Assembly (NCBI GenBank): GCA_014706385.1
Contig: JACGZH010000002.1
Location: forward strand, 868,001-932,000
Source of the DNA: Phaffia rhodozyma
Taxonomy: Eukaryota > Basidiomycota > Tremellomycetes > Cystofilobasidiales > Mrakiaceae
Length of the DNA: 64,000 nt
Direction: 5' to 3'
Shown: in pieces, positions 43,904 through 55,782 of the stretch
Position numbering within the stretch: the stretch's first letter is position 1
Layout of the letters: every line of letters starts with the position of its first letter
Notes under the pieces: generated by a model
What the model was told of the DNA's origin: nothing
Databases searched by the model: none
The model's input: the letters and a program-made list of their open reading frames with translations, nothing else
Position numbers and translations under genes: made by a program

Positions 43904-46006
43904 ATGCAACGAGTCAGTCCAAACGTTTCCTTCCAGTTTAATCCATCCGTCCATCTGAAGGCTCGACAACACACTGTGTTTTTCTTGTTTTTCCTCAAGA
44001 ATCTGACAATTCCTCTTATCTCTTTCTTTCCTTCCTTCCTTCCTTCCGTTCTTTCTACTCCTCTCTCTCTCTCTCTATAGGCCCCAACAACCCGACGAAC
44101 TGCTGCCGTCCGAGTAAAGGATGAAAACGCAACCGTCCCTACCTCGACAGCCGCTCACAGCAGGAAGCCATCAGCAACTTCTGCGGCATTGGCACCGGGC
44201 GCTACCGCTCGAGCTAAACCTTCATCCGTCTTGGCTGGAGGAGTCAAGCCGGTGGCCGGCGTCAAGCGATCTGCTTTCGGAGACGTGAGCAATAAAGAAA
44301 AGGTTTGTCTTCTCTTTCTATTTATTTAGCAAATCTCACCTCTTGCTCGCTCGTCATCTATCACAACATCACCTACCATCTACTGGGCGATCATACCGGC
44401 TTAAACCAATCACGAGCATCAGCAAGATCCGTCTTTTATTAACATATCTCTCAACCTTCTCACCCATAGGATGTCTCTGGCCATAAATCAAGCAAAGAGA
44501 AGGAGGGTTCCAAGCCGACGACTCAACGGACCACCCGATCGATGGTCGCCAGCCAATCCGCTTCGTCAGGAATCGTCTCTCGCTCTGCTCGACCTGCTCT
44601 CCCAAAGACCAACTCTTCGACCGGTATCGCCGAGTCTACCAACTCTAGCCGATCTTCCCTCGCCACTCGTCCATCATCCAATGCTGCTCCCGCATCTGTC
44701 GCCCTCTCAAAACCAATCATCAAAGTCGACTCAGTCCCGATCGAAGATGTCGAGGCCAGCGGGTCATTCGAAGAAGCTTTGGACGACAACGAGGTTGATG
44801 TCGTCGCTGATCGACGAAGTGCGGCTGCTAAGAACTTCAACGAGCTCGCCCAGGCTGCGGTGATCAAGAGTGAGAGCGACAGTGAGGCCAACGAGTATAC
44901 AGATGAAGAGCAGGATGTGGTTGATGAGGACGATTGGGTTCGGGCGGACGAGGCAAAGGATGAGCAGGCTAGGTTAGAGATCGAGCAGCTTCGACAAGAA
45001 TTCTCAGATGAAGTCGACGTCTTTGATACCACCATGGTGGCTGAGTACGCCGACGACATCTTTGCATACATGGAGGAACTTGAGGTCAGCGCCCCCTTTG
45101 TTTTCGTAATTCAACGTCTTTATCTGTCGGCTTGATCTGACGCGTAGTCCTTCTTCTGTCTTCCTCATGATTCTCCTCTCATCTGCTTTTCATAACTCCA
45201 GCTCAAGACGATGCCCAACCCCCGATACATGGAGTTCCAGACCGAGATTGAATGGTAAGTGAAAGAGCATTGTCATGTTCGCTCTCCCATCAATAGACCC
45301 ACCCGTCGCTCATCACATCTCATGTTTACCCAGGTCGATGCGAACAACCTTGATCGACTGGCTTCTCCAAGTCCACCTACGGTACCACATGCTTCCAGAG
45401 ACATTATGGATTGCAGTCAACATCATCGACCGATTCCTATCTGTCCGAGTCGTCTCTTTGGTGAAGCTTCAGCTTGTGGGAGTGACCGCCATGTTCATTG
45501 CTGCCAAGTACGAGGAAATCCTCGCTCCCAGTGTGGACGAGTTTGTGTACATGACTGAGAACGGCTACTCTCGGGAAGAGATCCTCAAAGGAGAACGAAT
45601 CATCCTGCAGACCCTCAACTTCAACATCTCCTCGTACTGCTCGCCGTATAGTTGGGTCCGAAGAATCAGCAAGGCTGACGATTACGACATTCAGACCAGA
45701 ACGCTCTCCAAGTTCCTCATCGAAGTTACTTTGCTCGACTACCGGTTCTTGAGGGCGAAGCCTTCCATGATTGCCGCCATAGGCATGTACCTCGCCAACA
45801 AGATGTTGAACAAGAAGTGGAACGAAGCCTTTGTGTATTACTCCAACTTCACCGAAGCTCAGCTAGAACAAGGCGCAAACTATCTGGTTGAGAACATGGC
45901 AGCAGCAGACTTTGACGGGCAGTACGTCTCCAAAAAGTACGCCCACAAGAAGTACCTCAAGGCTTCGATTTTCGCGAGGGAATGGTCTTTGAACCAAATC
46001 TCGTGA
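43904..46006 (+). CDS. B-type cyclin
   Basis: A mitotic cyclin that activates Cdk1. Exon 1 encodes only MQR (ATG at 43904); a 168-bp intron (43913-44080) joins it in frame to APTTRRTAAVRVKDEN. The N-terminus is disordered and Ser/Ala/Lys-rich and includes RSAFGDVSN near residue 66, a destruction-box-like sequence with Phe in place of the usual Leu. An acidic section (DEEQDVVDEDDW) precedes the cyclin box: YADDIFAYMEELE, MRTTLIDWLLQVHLRYHMLPETLWIAVNIIDRFLS, LVGVTAMFIAAKYEEILAPSVDEFVYMT, with the invariant Arg, Lys and Glu in place. The C-terminal cyclin fold has YSWVRRISKADDYD, TLSKFLIEVTLLD and PSMIAAIGMYLA. It ends AREWSLNQIS. The length, about 560 residues, fits fungal Clb/Cdc13 types. The very short first exon and long intron make leader-based control possible. 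Confidence 0.92.
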
Positions 46007-47230
46007 TGAGCCTTCGTTTCCCTTCCTGTTCTCTCCCACCGTTTCTTCTTCTTTCCTCTCTGCTACTTCTGGGCATACCCGGTTGAGCTTGATCTGTCTG
46101 TGATCAAGGTCGACTCCGTCTTTCTACTTTCTTTCCCTCTGTCTTGCCATTTGTTATATACCTGGATATAGTCTCAAACGCTTCCATCATGAAGTGTCGA
46201 GACGCGTCCCACCCTTCAACACATACACTTTCTTTATCCTGTCTGCATTCTCCTCTCCTCCTATTACTACTACGATCCTCATCATATACCCACTTTCCTT
46301 CTCCTCTCGTTGTGCCTGTCTTGTCCCTTCTGTTTTTTCCCCTTCCTTTTGATTTTGTTTCTTCACCACCCGCATCATCCATGCTTTCTAACCCCCTCCA
46401 TCTGTACGAGTGACTCACTCATCAAGAACGTTATTCAAGAATGCCAATCAAACAAATGAAAAAGAGTAAAGAAGAACGAAGAGGAGGAAGATGTTGATAC
46501 TAGTCGTTCTGTTTCATCTTATGTACGACGATCAAAGATTCCCATTTCTGCTCTCTCGTGCTCATCTCTTCTCTCTATCTCGCTAGAAGAAAAGAAGGTC
46601 AACTCTGTTCTGTCTTCAGCTTTCATTCACTTCTTCTACGTTTTACATCACCGGTTTCTTGTTGTGTCATAGATCTCTATCGTAACTGAAGGAGAGGCTT
46701 CTTTATCCTTCCGTTATCTCGATCCCTGACAAACCACTTTGCTTTTCCTTGTCTCCTTCTGCTTTCTTCTTTGGTCTGACGATCTGTATCTGATCGACCT
46801 CGACTTGTATTGATGTTGTCGCCTCTGATTCACGCAGTCATGTAGATATTTATATTGGCACACCCTGCCCAAGTAATCAGCCAAGTTCGGCCGTCTCCCC
46901 CGAGATGAACGGATGCTAAGTGAGGAGAACTTTAGGCCGGGAAAGACATCATCCTTGTCAGCGAGTGGGTTGCGTGGTCCGGCGTTCTGATCTCTCCGGC
47001 CTTCGAAGGGAAGAGGATCGTTTCTTCAAGTCTGACCGGGTTTAGTAGTCTCATCCTTGTTGATAGGAAGGACTCTGACATCTGACCCGCTGGTGTTCCG
47101 TCTCTTTATTGCTTTGAGATTCTTTTTGTAAGAGGAAGAAAAAGGGGGGAGGGGAGAGAAGAGACACGGAGACGGCCTGTACTTGATCGTCTCTATCCCA
47201 AGAGAAGAAACCTGAATCAGTTGATTCTTC
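46007..47230. other. Unusually long convergent intergenic region
   Basis: The two flanking genes converge here, yet 1224 bp separate their stops; other convergent pairs in the window are 139-708 bp apart. The first 800 bp are pyrimidine-rich on the plus strand. A segment at about 46820-47120 has more balanced composition and could hold a noncoding RNA or undetected small gene. I found no tRNA boxes, snRNA or snoRNA signature and no domain-bearing frame. Confidence 0.4.
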
Positions 47231-48322
47231 CTAACTTCTCCCTTTCCCTTTTACTCTCTCGTTCTCTTCTGCGTATCGATTCCGTTCTCCAGCCCTATTC
47301 TTTCTTCTTCTATTCATTACAGTCTTCTCCCACTCGAACTGGTCTTCGAGTTTCTTTCTTTCTTCTGCCGGATCACCATTCAGATGAGCGCGCATGCTTT
47401 TCGGCAAAGATGGGAGCTTCGGTTTCACCGTTGGTGTCTTGATGATCTTCTTGACCGGAGGTATGAACAATGCTTTATTCGACCGGCGACTGATCGGAAC
47501 AGAGGTTTTGCTAAGGGCGGGTGGGTGACTGGATGAGAAGATGGTGGTGGAGGAGGAGGAGGAGGAGGAGGAGATAGACGGGCCGACAATAGGGAGAAGT
47601 CGGGTGTTGGGTAAGCTCGCACGGGAAGAAACGACCGGCTTGGGGCAGGACTCGATTATCTGAATCTCGTCATCACTATCGCTATCACTATCGAGGATCT
47701 CGATCTCGATCCTTCTATTGACGTTCACAACGGGTTCAGATGAGCCGCTCTTTGGTAGAATCAGCGGTGACGGAGGGATGGATGGAGCAGTTTGGACTTG
47801 TATAGGAGTAGGTTCAGGACCAGGAGATTCGATAGCTACCACAGGAGTAAGTATGGCCTCATCAGCAGGAACATCAGGGGGATCAGGAGTAGGAGTGATA
47901 GGAGGAGCTTCGATGGAGATAGTAGTAATAGTAGTAGCAACAGCAGTAACGGCTGCTGCTGCCTTGATCTCCTGCTGTTTACGCTCCCATTCCTCGACCT
48001 CTCTCCGATTTCGGGCCTCTCGTTCTTTCCGACATGATTCCTCCCAGGCCAACTTTTCCTCCAATTTTTTCACTTTTCGAAGTCGTCTCCGCTCGACTGC
48101 TTCACGATCGAGCATAAATGGATAGGCATCTGAATGATGTATCGACCGAGCGGAAGAGACGAACGAGGGGAAAGAAGGAGACGGAGGAGACGGTGGAGGT
48201 GTTTGGGAACGTCTGGGCATACGAGGTGTTGAGGATGTTGAGGAAACGGAAGAGCCAGGGACCGTGTCTGGAGTACTAGATACAACCAGAGTGGTAGCAG
48301 AATCTGACGAGGATCTGGACAT
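47231..48322 (-). CDS. Disordered hypothetical protein with SUMO-interacting-motif-like sequence
   Basis: An uninterrupted 363-codon frame, unusual in this intron-rich window. The ATG at 48322-48320 gives MSRSSSDSATTLVVSSTPD. The N-terminus is Ser/Thr/Pro-rich. A charged helix, likely coiled coil, lies at about residues 70-120 (DREAVERRRLRKVKKLEEKL, EWERKQQEIKAA). A Pro/Ile/Ala-rich section follows, then near residue 210 the sequence IEIEILDSDSDSDDEIQIIE: hydrophobic beta-strand cores flanking a Ser/Asp run, as in SUMO-interacting motifs next to CK2 sites. Then a poly-Ser run encoded by GGA/AGG repeats on the plus strand (47548-47573), and a basic C-terminus with DQFEWEKTVMNRRRKNRAGERNRY. I recognise no family. 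Composition and codon-like structure favour a real gene, but function is unknown. Confidence 0.55.
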   Translation of the reverse strand: MSRSSSDSATTLVVSSTPDTVPGSSVSSTSSTPRMPRRSQTPPPSPPSPSFPSFVSSARSIHHSDAYPFMLDREAVERRRLRKVKKLEEKLAWEESCRKEREARNRREVEEWERKQQEIKAAAAVTAVATTITTISIEAPPITPTPDPPDVPADEAILTPVVAIESPGPEPTPIQVQTAPSIPPSPLILPKSGSSEPVVNVNRRIEIEILDSDSDSDDEIQIIESCPKPVVSSRASLPNTRLLPIVGPSISSSSSSSSTTIFSSSHPPALSKTSVPISRRSNKALFIPPVKKIIKTPTVKPKLPSLPKSMRAHLNGDPAEERKKLEDQFEWEKTVMNRRRKNRAGERNRYAEENERVKGKGRS

Positions 48323-48976
48323 GATATGAGCTAGTGGATCAGTTGGGAAGCGATTGAATGGTCAATTACGACAGATATCATAGGAGACCGACCGTTCAAC
48401 TAGAAAGAAATGTTTCTACTTACTTGATCGAACGATCGCTTGAGTATGAAATATGATCTTCAATCAATCAACAATTGCTGGTGATCAAACTCTCTTGCTC
48501 TTTTCTTCATCTCTTGCGCTTGCAGAGGCGATATCGGAAAGGATGGTGGGTTATCTCGCCCACCTACTTACCTCGGAGCTGAATGTCTGATTAGCGGACA
48601 AGACCGTCTGAGAAGCTAGATGAAGGTGACTGTCCACCGCCCAACGGTCAGCCGAGATCAAACATCCATCAGCAAACATCCTTGGTCAGTCGGTCAGTGA
48701 TTTCAGAAGAAGGAAGCAAGAACGGACATCTGGCATCCTTCGGCACGATCAAATGTTCGAGGAGGATGTGGTTGTTCATGTTTAGGAGGTGATAGAGATA
48801 ACTCTTTATAGTGAGTATTACAAAAATTTCTAGTACTTCTCGAAAAAATCCCTATTACTTTTTCTTACGTGATCGTCTCTTTGATCTCTCATCTGTCCTT
48901 CCTCTGTCCTCCATCTAGATCTGATCCCATCTACCATCGAACCGGGCTTGTCCTTTCATCAGCTCTCTCTTCCGAC
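48323..48976. promoter_or_regulatory. Divergent region between the hypothetical gene and AP-2 alpha
   Basis: The 654 bp separate divergent start codons. Sequence near 48840-48960 is pyrimidine-rich and probably forms the AP-2 alpha leader. No specific site is called. Confidence 0.4.
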
Positions 48977-51900
48977 ATGGCATCCAATATGAGAGGTCTT
49001 CAGCAGGTCCGTATCCATTCGTGTGTTTGGTGTCGTCTTTCATCGTCGCCATCGTCTCTTGGACATGTTTATAGGCTAGATGAAGGATCGTACAGAGGAC
49101 CGGCTTGTATCCGGATCGTGCGTGTCTGCGTTCTTACCGTTTCATGTCCTTCTGCCTTTCTTTCCATCGGCTTCTTCTCTGTGTGCAACGTAGTATATCT
49201 CTGATATTCGAGCATGTCGAGTCAGAGAACTCGAAGAGAAGAGAATCAACAGAGAGATGGCTCACATCCGTCAAAAGTTCAAAGGTAACTCCTTTCCGTC
49301 AACAAGCCTTTTATTAAGAGTGAGAGGAGATGGGAACACACTGTGTTTCTTTCGTCCCTTCATCAACAAGGCTGACGAGGCTATGATCTTCTTTTCAACC
49401 GTTTCATCACATTAAACAGAGGGGAATCTCGATGGATACCAGCGAAAAAAATATCTTTCCAAAGTGGTCTTCACTTATATCCTCGGCTACAAGGTTGACG
49501 TCGGTCATATGGAAGCCGTCAACTTGATATCCAGTCTTAAATACAGCGAGAAACAAATCGTACGCGCTCCTCTATCTCCCCTTCTCTCCGACGGAGGGCT
49601 CACTCGTGCTCGTTCTATACCGTTTCCGAATGGCTGACGGTTTGGTGTCTCGTTCGTCGACCTGTTTAACCCAACCCTTCATCAGGGCTATCTAGCTCTG
49701 ACGCTGTTGATGCACGAGAATTCGGAATTAGTTCGACTTGTCATCAACTCGATCCGAAAGGATCTGGATGATCAAAACGAGATCAACAATTGCCTTGCTC
49801 TACACGCTATTGCCAACATCGGAGGCAAGGAAATGGCCGAGGCATTGTCACCTGATGTCCATCGACTGCTCATTTCACCGTGAGTGGTTTCCTATCATTT
49901 CCGCTATCCTTCGTTTATAGGTCGTCGCCTATTGTCTCACCCACGCGGTTTCTTCTGTTACTCCACACAAAAACACACAAAACCAGAGTTTCGATTCCTT
50001 TCGTAAAGAAGAAAGCCGCGCTCACGCTTCTGAGGCTGTACAGAAAACACCCGGACGTGATCCCTACAGGAGACTGGGCCGAACGAATTGTTTCCATTAT
50101 GGATGACGATAATCTTGTACGTGTAGCTACTTCTTGTATTGTCATGATGTATGCATAGACATAAGCAACTCATACCAAACAAACCGTTGTCTTGTCACGT
50201 TGTACTTGATACATTCAGGGAGTAGCTTTGGCGGTGACAAGTTTGGTGACTACGATGGCTCAAGATAATCTTGATCAGTTTGAATCATGCTATAATCGAG
50301 CGGTCGGCCGACTCTACTCCGTATGTCGTATCCTGATGTTCGGAAACTGTTTCGTGGATTTTGCCTCGCGCTCTAACTAGCTTCCACTCTCTTCGGCATA
50401 CTAGCTTGTCTTTGATGGCAACCATCCGTCTGATTACTACTATTATCGAGTCCCGATACCATGGCTTCAAATTAAGCTCCTTCGACTCCTACAACATTAC
50501 CCTCCTACAGGTTTGTAATCTTGTGATTCTCATCAATACAAAAGTATGCCGCTTAGTTGATTCTCATGCCTATCTTAACCCGACATTCAACAGAGGAACC
50601 AAGCACACTAAATGCGATCGATGCCATCCTCAAGGCCATCATGGAAAACTCGAAGGAAGTACCAAAAAACGTTCAGCATAACAACACCCAGAATGCGATC
50701 TTGTTTGAGGCCATCAATCTTGCGATCCATTTGAATCCCGAGTCGACCGTTGTCAGCACAGCTGCTGTCCTTCTTAGCAGATTCATTCTCTCCAAAGAGA
50801 CCAACGTCCGGTACCTTGGTCTAGACGCGATGGCTCATCTAGCCGCGTGTTCAGACTCTCTCGAACCGATCAAGAAGCATCAAGGAACGATTATCCTCAG
50901 TTTGAGAGACAGAGATATTAGTGTGCGCAGACGAGCTCTGGATCTCCTCTACTCAATGTGTGATACGTCAAATGCGAGCGTTATCGTGGAAGAATTACTG
51001 AAATATCTTCAGATCGCGGATTATGGGCTCAGAGAAGAACTGGTGCTGAAAATTGCTATTCTGACGGAGAAGTTTGCTACAGAGTACGAGTGGTATGTTG
51101 ATACAAGTAAGTTCATCACCTTTTCCTTTCTTTTCTTACACTCATCGTCAAGAGTAAGCTAGTTCGATTTGGCGAAGTATATACGTGTGGGATTAACGTT
51201 TAGTCTCTTTTTTGTGATGATTTGTCAGTTCTCAAATTGATTAGCTTGGCTGGAGACCATGTAGCCGATGAGGTTTGGTATCGAGTCGTTCAAATTGTGA
51301 CCAACACTGAAGACCTTCAGGTTCGTTGCTAATATCCATCTACTATCATTAGATCGTCTTTGTCTAAACCCCTTGTCCAAACGTGTCCATTTCTTTTCTT
51401 CAAATCGTTATCTTAGCCATACGCTTCTCGAGTAGCCTTCCACTACTTACAAGCCCCGAGTGTACACGAAAAGCTCGTCAAACCCGCTGCGTACATTCTA
51501 GGAGAATTTGGCCACCTTATCGCAAACGACGAGGGAAGCAGCCCGATTGAACAGTTCCAGGCGCTTCACTCAAAAATCAACTTCTGCTCGGCTCAAACGA
51601 GAGCGCTGCTTCTGTCGACATATGTCAAGTGGGCAAACTTGTTTCCAGAGATCAAGGACCAGCTGGTCGTCATCCTGGATCGATACCGACACGTTCTCGA
51701 CGCAGAGCTTCAGCAGCGGGCATGTGAATACCTCGCTTTGGTCACCAAAGGTGACGATGATGAACTACTACAGGCAGTCTTTGAGGAAATGCCTCCGTTC
51801 CCTTCGAGAGAGAGCGCACTGATCAGCCGATTGCACAAGAAGGGAAAAGATACAGGCGACAAGCGAACGTGGGTAATTGGTGGAAAGGGAGAGAACAAAG

Positions 51901-53045
51901 AACGAGAGGCAGCGAGGTTCAAGAACTTCAGGAAGGGAACCGGAGATGGACAGGTGCCTACGGCTGTGACTACAGCGACTCCCGTTTCTTCTGCGGCTGC
52001 CCCCGGTCCTACTACTACTTCTTCAGGACTTTCTTCTTCATACTCTAACGGAATGATGCGCTCGAACTCTACTCCAATGTCACCACCGGAACCTGTGATG
52101 GGTCTTGGTTCCTCATCCTACATTCCTGAAAACATCATGGATTCTTTGGCTGGGTTAGATCTTACATCGAACTCTGCTCAGGAAGCTCCTCTCCTTGCTC
52201 CGTCGACTCCATCCAACCTAGGTCCTACCTCACCTTTGACTACCTCATCTTTCTTCAGTCAGCCTCAGTCATCCGCTCCGCTTACCCATGGTGCCAACAT
52301 CGACAAATGGTTTGATCGGTTATCGTATTCAGCTGAGGGTGTGCTCTATGAGGACGCTCAGATTCAGATAGGTCTGAAGTCTGAGTATCACGGTCACCTC
52401 GGCCGGGTTCAGCTCTACTTTGGGAACAAACTCTCAGTCCCACTCGGCTCGTTCTCGATCGCTATTGAATCTAGAGAACCTGGCAAGCTAGTTGCAACGC
52501 TCGCCCAAAATCCGACCAAGACGATCGAGCCACTCACCCAGGTCCAGCAGCAGATCTCGGTTGAATGCAAAGAGTTATTCACTCAACCACCGACCATCCG
52601 GGTTGGCTATCTGGCGGGAAGTCTTCAAACTTTGGTGCTTAGGTTGCCGGTCGCGGTCACTAAGTTTATCGAGCCTGTCAAACTCGGACAGGCTGACTTC
52701 TTTGAGAGGTGGAAGTTGATCGGAGGACCTCCGAGGGAGTGCCAGGCTATCTTCCCGATCAAGCTCGACGCTTCGGGACAGCCGGACGTGGCAAGGAACA
52801 ACAAGGTGATTACCGGGAACAAGCTCGGTGTGCTCGAACAGATTGATCCAAACCCAGTCAACTCGGTCGCTGCTGGAGTATTACATATGTCCACAGCTGG
52901 TAAAGTCGGTTGTCTGTTGAGGTTGGAGCCTAACAAGGAAGCTAAGCTTTGTCGAGTGACAATCAGAAGTACGAACGATGAGGTCTCGAAGCAGATCGAA
53001 CGATTAATTTCGAAACCTCTTCGTGCCGATGGGGCGTCGGCTTGA
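48977..53045 (+). CDS. APL3: AP-2 complex subunit alpha (alpha adaptin)
   Basis: Large subunit of the AP-2 clathrin adaptor, which selects cargo at the plasma membrane and binds PI(4,5)P2. Exon 1 (ATG at 48977) reads [10 protein letters not shown] and is spliced to [30 protein letters not shown], the conserved alpha-adaptin opening with its basic lipid-contact residues. Next is [38 protein letters not shown], then the helical-repeat trunk through [29 protein letters not shown] and [26 protein letters not shown] Ser/Thr/Pro-rich hinge spans about 51950-52270. The appendage (ear) runs from [27 protein letters not shown] to [17 protein letters not shown] and [10 protein letters not shown], ending [12 protein letters not shown]. 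The trunk uses eight or more introns and the hinge-ear is one exon. Alpha rather than gamma is supported by the ISDIR start and the ear type. Confidence 0.93.
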
Positions 53046-53550
53046 ACGCTGGATGCTCTTTCTGAGTCAGACCTTTTCCTCGTTTACTCCCGCTATCTCT
53101 TTTTTCTTTTCTTTGTGCGCTTCTTGGCGCACGAAATACCTTGTCTTCGTCTATGTTTTTTTTTCTTCTGATATCAAAATTTGTTTCAACCCTTTTCAAC
53201 CCATCGTCTTGTTTGTATCTGTTTCTGCTTGGCCGGAATATCTTCCGCCCGTTATCTTTTTGTTTTTATGATTTTGTGTGTTCCCTTCTCTTTCGATTCT
53301 ATCGGGAGCCGGATGGACGATCGATGAACTTGTTTCCATCATGCCGAGGCTGACTAAGGACACGTCTTTCCCGGTTTCGAGGAAGAGAGAAGAAAACGGA
53401 AACACAACATCGCAACGCTTTCACTAAACCTGTAATATAAACCCGAGTATGAACAAAATAATGTACAAGAAAGGAGAACCCCGGAAAGAAAGCATAGTCA
53501 ACACAAGAAAGATCATATAAACGTGGATGATGGAACCCAACTCCGTCTGA
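53046..53550. other. Convergent 3' region
   Basis: The 505 bp between two stops are T-rich on the plus strand up to about 53280 (including a nine-T run near 53157) and A/G-rich after 53380, consistent with two 3' untranslated regions. Nothing else was recognised. Confidence 0.4.
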
Positions 53551-55361
53551 TCAGAACCTAGCTAAGATTCCTCTCCTCAACCTCCGCCTGATTTCCTCCG
53601 CTCTTCCAACCCCGCTGACTACACCTCCGCCTGCAGAGGTCATCGAAGGAACACTTGATGGTCTGAACCAACCGGCTCGAACTCGATAGATGATGTGCCA
53701 GATGATCCAGAGAAAAAGACCTGCTTTGAAGGAAGATTTGATAGCTCGAAGAAAGATCAAAAGGTAACTATTCGGATTCATTAGGTCGGTTGACGATTGT
53801 TTCGAGAGCGAGTGTCTCATCGGTGAGGCAGGTAGTGTCTCTGGCAAAGGAGAAGAGGAAGACCGAGGCTGAAGAAACTTCTGAAGAAGAACAAGTTTGG
53901 AACCGAAAGAGGTTGACGTGTAAGATGTTCGACCTTCATCTTGTCGGCTTTCTTCATGTGCGAGCTTATCCGTGATAGGGTTTGTTGCCGATGAAGATGT
54001 AGAGGAGAATGGAATTTTCTGTGCGGTTGAAAGGTGAACCTTCTCAAGATTTTGTTCTTCTTCGTAAGATTCATCCCCGCTTAGACCTTCGACCCCAGAG
54101 TCCAAACCGTTCCAACGGCTTTTGACCGTCCCTGCTTTCGCTCTGCCCTTTCCCTTTCCCTTGCCAGCTTCATTGCCAGATTCCTTATCTCGGTTAGTAG
54201 TATGTTGACGTTGAAGTCTATACGACGTTGGTGTCGTCGTTTGAACGCTCGTTATGGATGAAGCTGACGAGTCACTCGGTGTAGGTGAGGATGCTCTGTC
54301 GATGGATGAAGTACGGTCGAAGGAGGGCAATCTAGACAGAACAGGGCTAGGGAGAGGGGAAGGAGGGTTCAAAGATTCAATGATTTGCTGATCAGAGATG
54401 AGGAGCAAAGAAGAAAAGAACGAGTGAGATTCAGCGCAAGCGATTTGATAAGAGAAAGCGGGCACATCGATGCGAACGATGACAACCCAACGAGAAGTCG
54501 TGAACCAACCTCTTTGAATTCTTTTCCGAGGATTCTGTCCTCCCTAACGACTGCCTTTCCTCTCTCACCTCCCAAACACCTCGCCCAAGCGGACATGACA
54601 TCCTGATATCCCTCCAATACGTCGCCTACCCAACCTTCTTCACCTAGACTTCTCGCACGCATTCCTTCTGCCGACGCTCTCGATCTGGAGAGCGCCGCCA
54701 GGGTGTTTGTCAGCGCGAGCGGGATAGTCTGAAGAAACGGTTCGATGAGTGTTTGTAAGAGAACTGATGGGTCAAGGTAAAGTGTTTGGGCGCTCAGGAG
54801 AAGGGGATGGATGATTGATGGTGGAAGAGCGAACGGTGTGTCTATAGTCGTGTTTATCGTCATCATCGAGTTTAGTTGAGGTCCGTTTTGATGGCTCGAC
54901 GAGCTCACTAGGGAGGCATGACCGTTCTTTGTCGGTGATGGTCTTGATAGTGATATTGATGCTGAAGATGATGGACTAGGCTGATAGATGTCCAGACAGC
55001 GTTTCCTTATCTGTCCAAATAATGCCAACCCCTCCGTATCTCTCGCTCTCTCATCTATCGGCTTGCTCGTGCTCTTTCCTATGCTCTCGCTCGTTTCCGT
55101 TGATTGTTCTCTGTATAGATCTCCAAACTGGCAGACTAAACAGCTAATCCAAAGAACTAGCGATTTCCTTCGAAGTCCCTCGATATCTTTCTCTCGTTCC
55201 CTAAGAAGAGGGCCAACGAACCACGGTTGAGACGGAGCTGGCAAACGATCAAACAGCTGATCCAGGAGGGAGAGTGAAACCGTTGGGTTTCGATGGAGAA
55301 ACAAGTGAGCGGCATGGTTATACAGGAACCGAAGGGAGGGTGTCCGTGTGGAAGGACACAT
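53551..55361 (-). CDS. Unknown protein with helical N-half and C-terminal membrane segment
   Basis: I do not recognise the family. Two exons join in frame at a GTTGGT donor and CAG acceptor (GKEFKE joined to QIIESLNPPSP), giving about 570 residues. The ATG at 55361-55359 starts MCPSTRTPSLRFLYNHAAHLF. The N-terminal half looks alpha-helical (SLSLLDQLFDRLP, SLVLWISCLVCQFGDLYRE, HPLLLSAQTLYLDPSVLLQTLIEPFLQ). The middle is Ser/Thr/Pro-rich and disordered with a GKGKGKGRAKAG run. Near residue 515 there is one hydrophobic segment, AGLFLWIIWHIIYRV, followed by about 44 residues rich in Arg (EEIRRRLRRGILARF). A helical soluble part with one membrane anchor near the C-terminus and a basic tail recalls peroxin-26/15-type anchors, but that is only a structural analogy, not homology I can show. 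Confidence 0.6.
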
Positions 55362-55782
55362 CGTGCTTCAAGGCTTGAATGCAGCTGTCGAACAGTGTGG
55401 AGATGGATGGATGGGAAAGAATGGAACAGAAAAAGAGAACGGATGAGAGCGAAGGTCCTTCGGGTCGTTTGCTGTTCGGCAATGGTTAATAACCGAGAAG
55501 GCTATCAACTTCCATCCAAGTGTTCTCGTCCCTCAGTATAAGCGGTTCTGCAGACAATCACATTGATAGAAACTAACACAAACAGATACACTGAAAAGAT
55601 CTATCTGCTTGCACAGATCTAGCAGCTACAAGCACGCGATGATAAATTACAATAGACAAGAATAAAAAAAGAGATGTTTGTACAACAAGCAGAAGGGAAA
55701 GAGGAGGGGGACAAGAAAAGATAAGACAAGACACAAAGACACACATACACAACAAACGTGACTTCACACAAGTCATTTGTAT
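55362..55782 (-). other. Intergenic region after trehalose phosphorylase
   Basis: The 421 bp hold the trehalose phosphorylase 3' end and the promoter of the unknown gene downstream on the same strand. The plus strand is A-rich at 55650-55750. No gene was recognised. Confidence 0.4.

Noticed and set aside
46144..46413. An 89-codon plus frame and overlapping minus frames after the cyclin
   Set aside because: Low-complexity, Ser/Leu/Pro-rich reading of pyrimidine-rich DNA without any domain.
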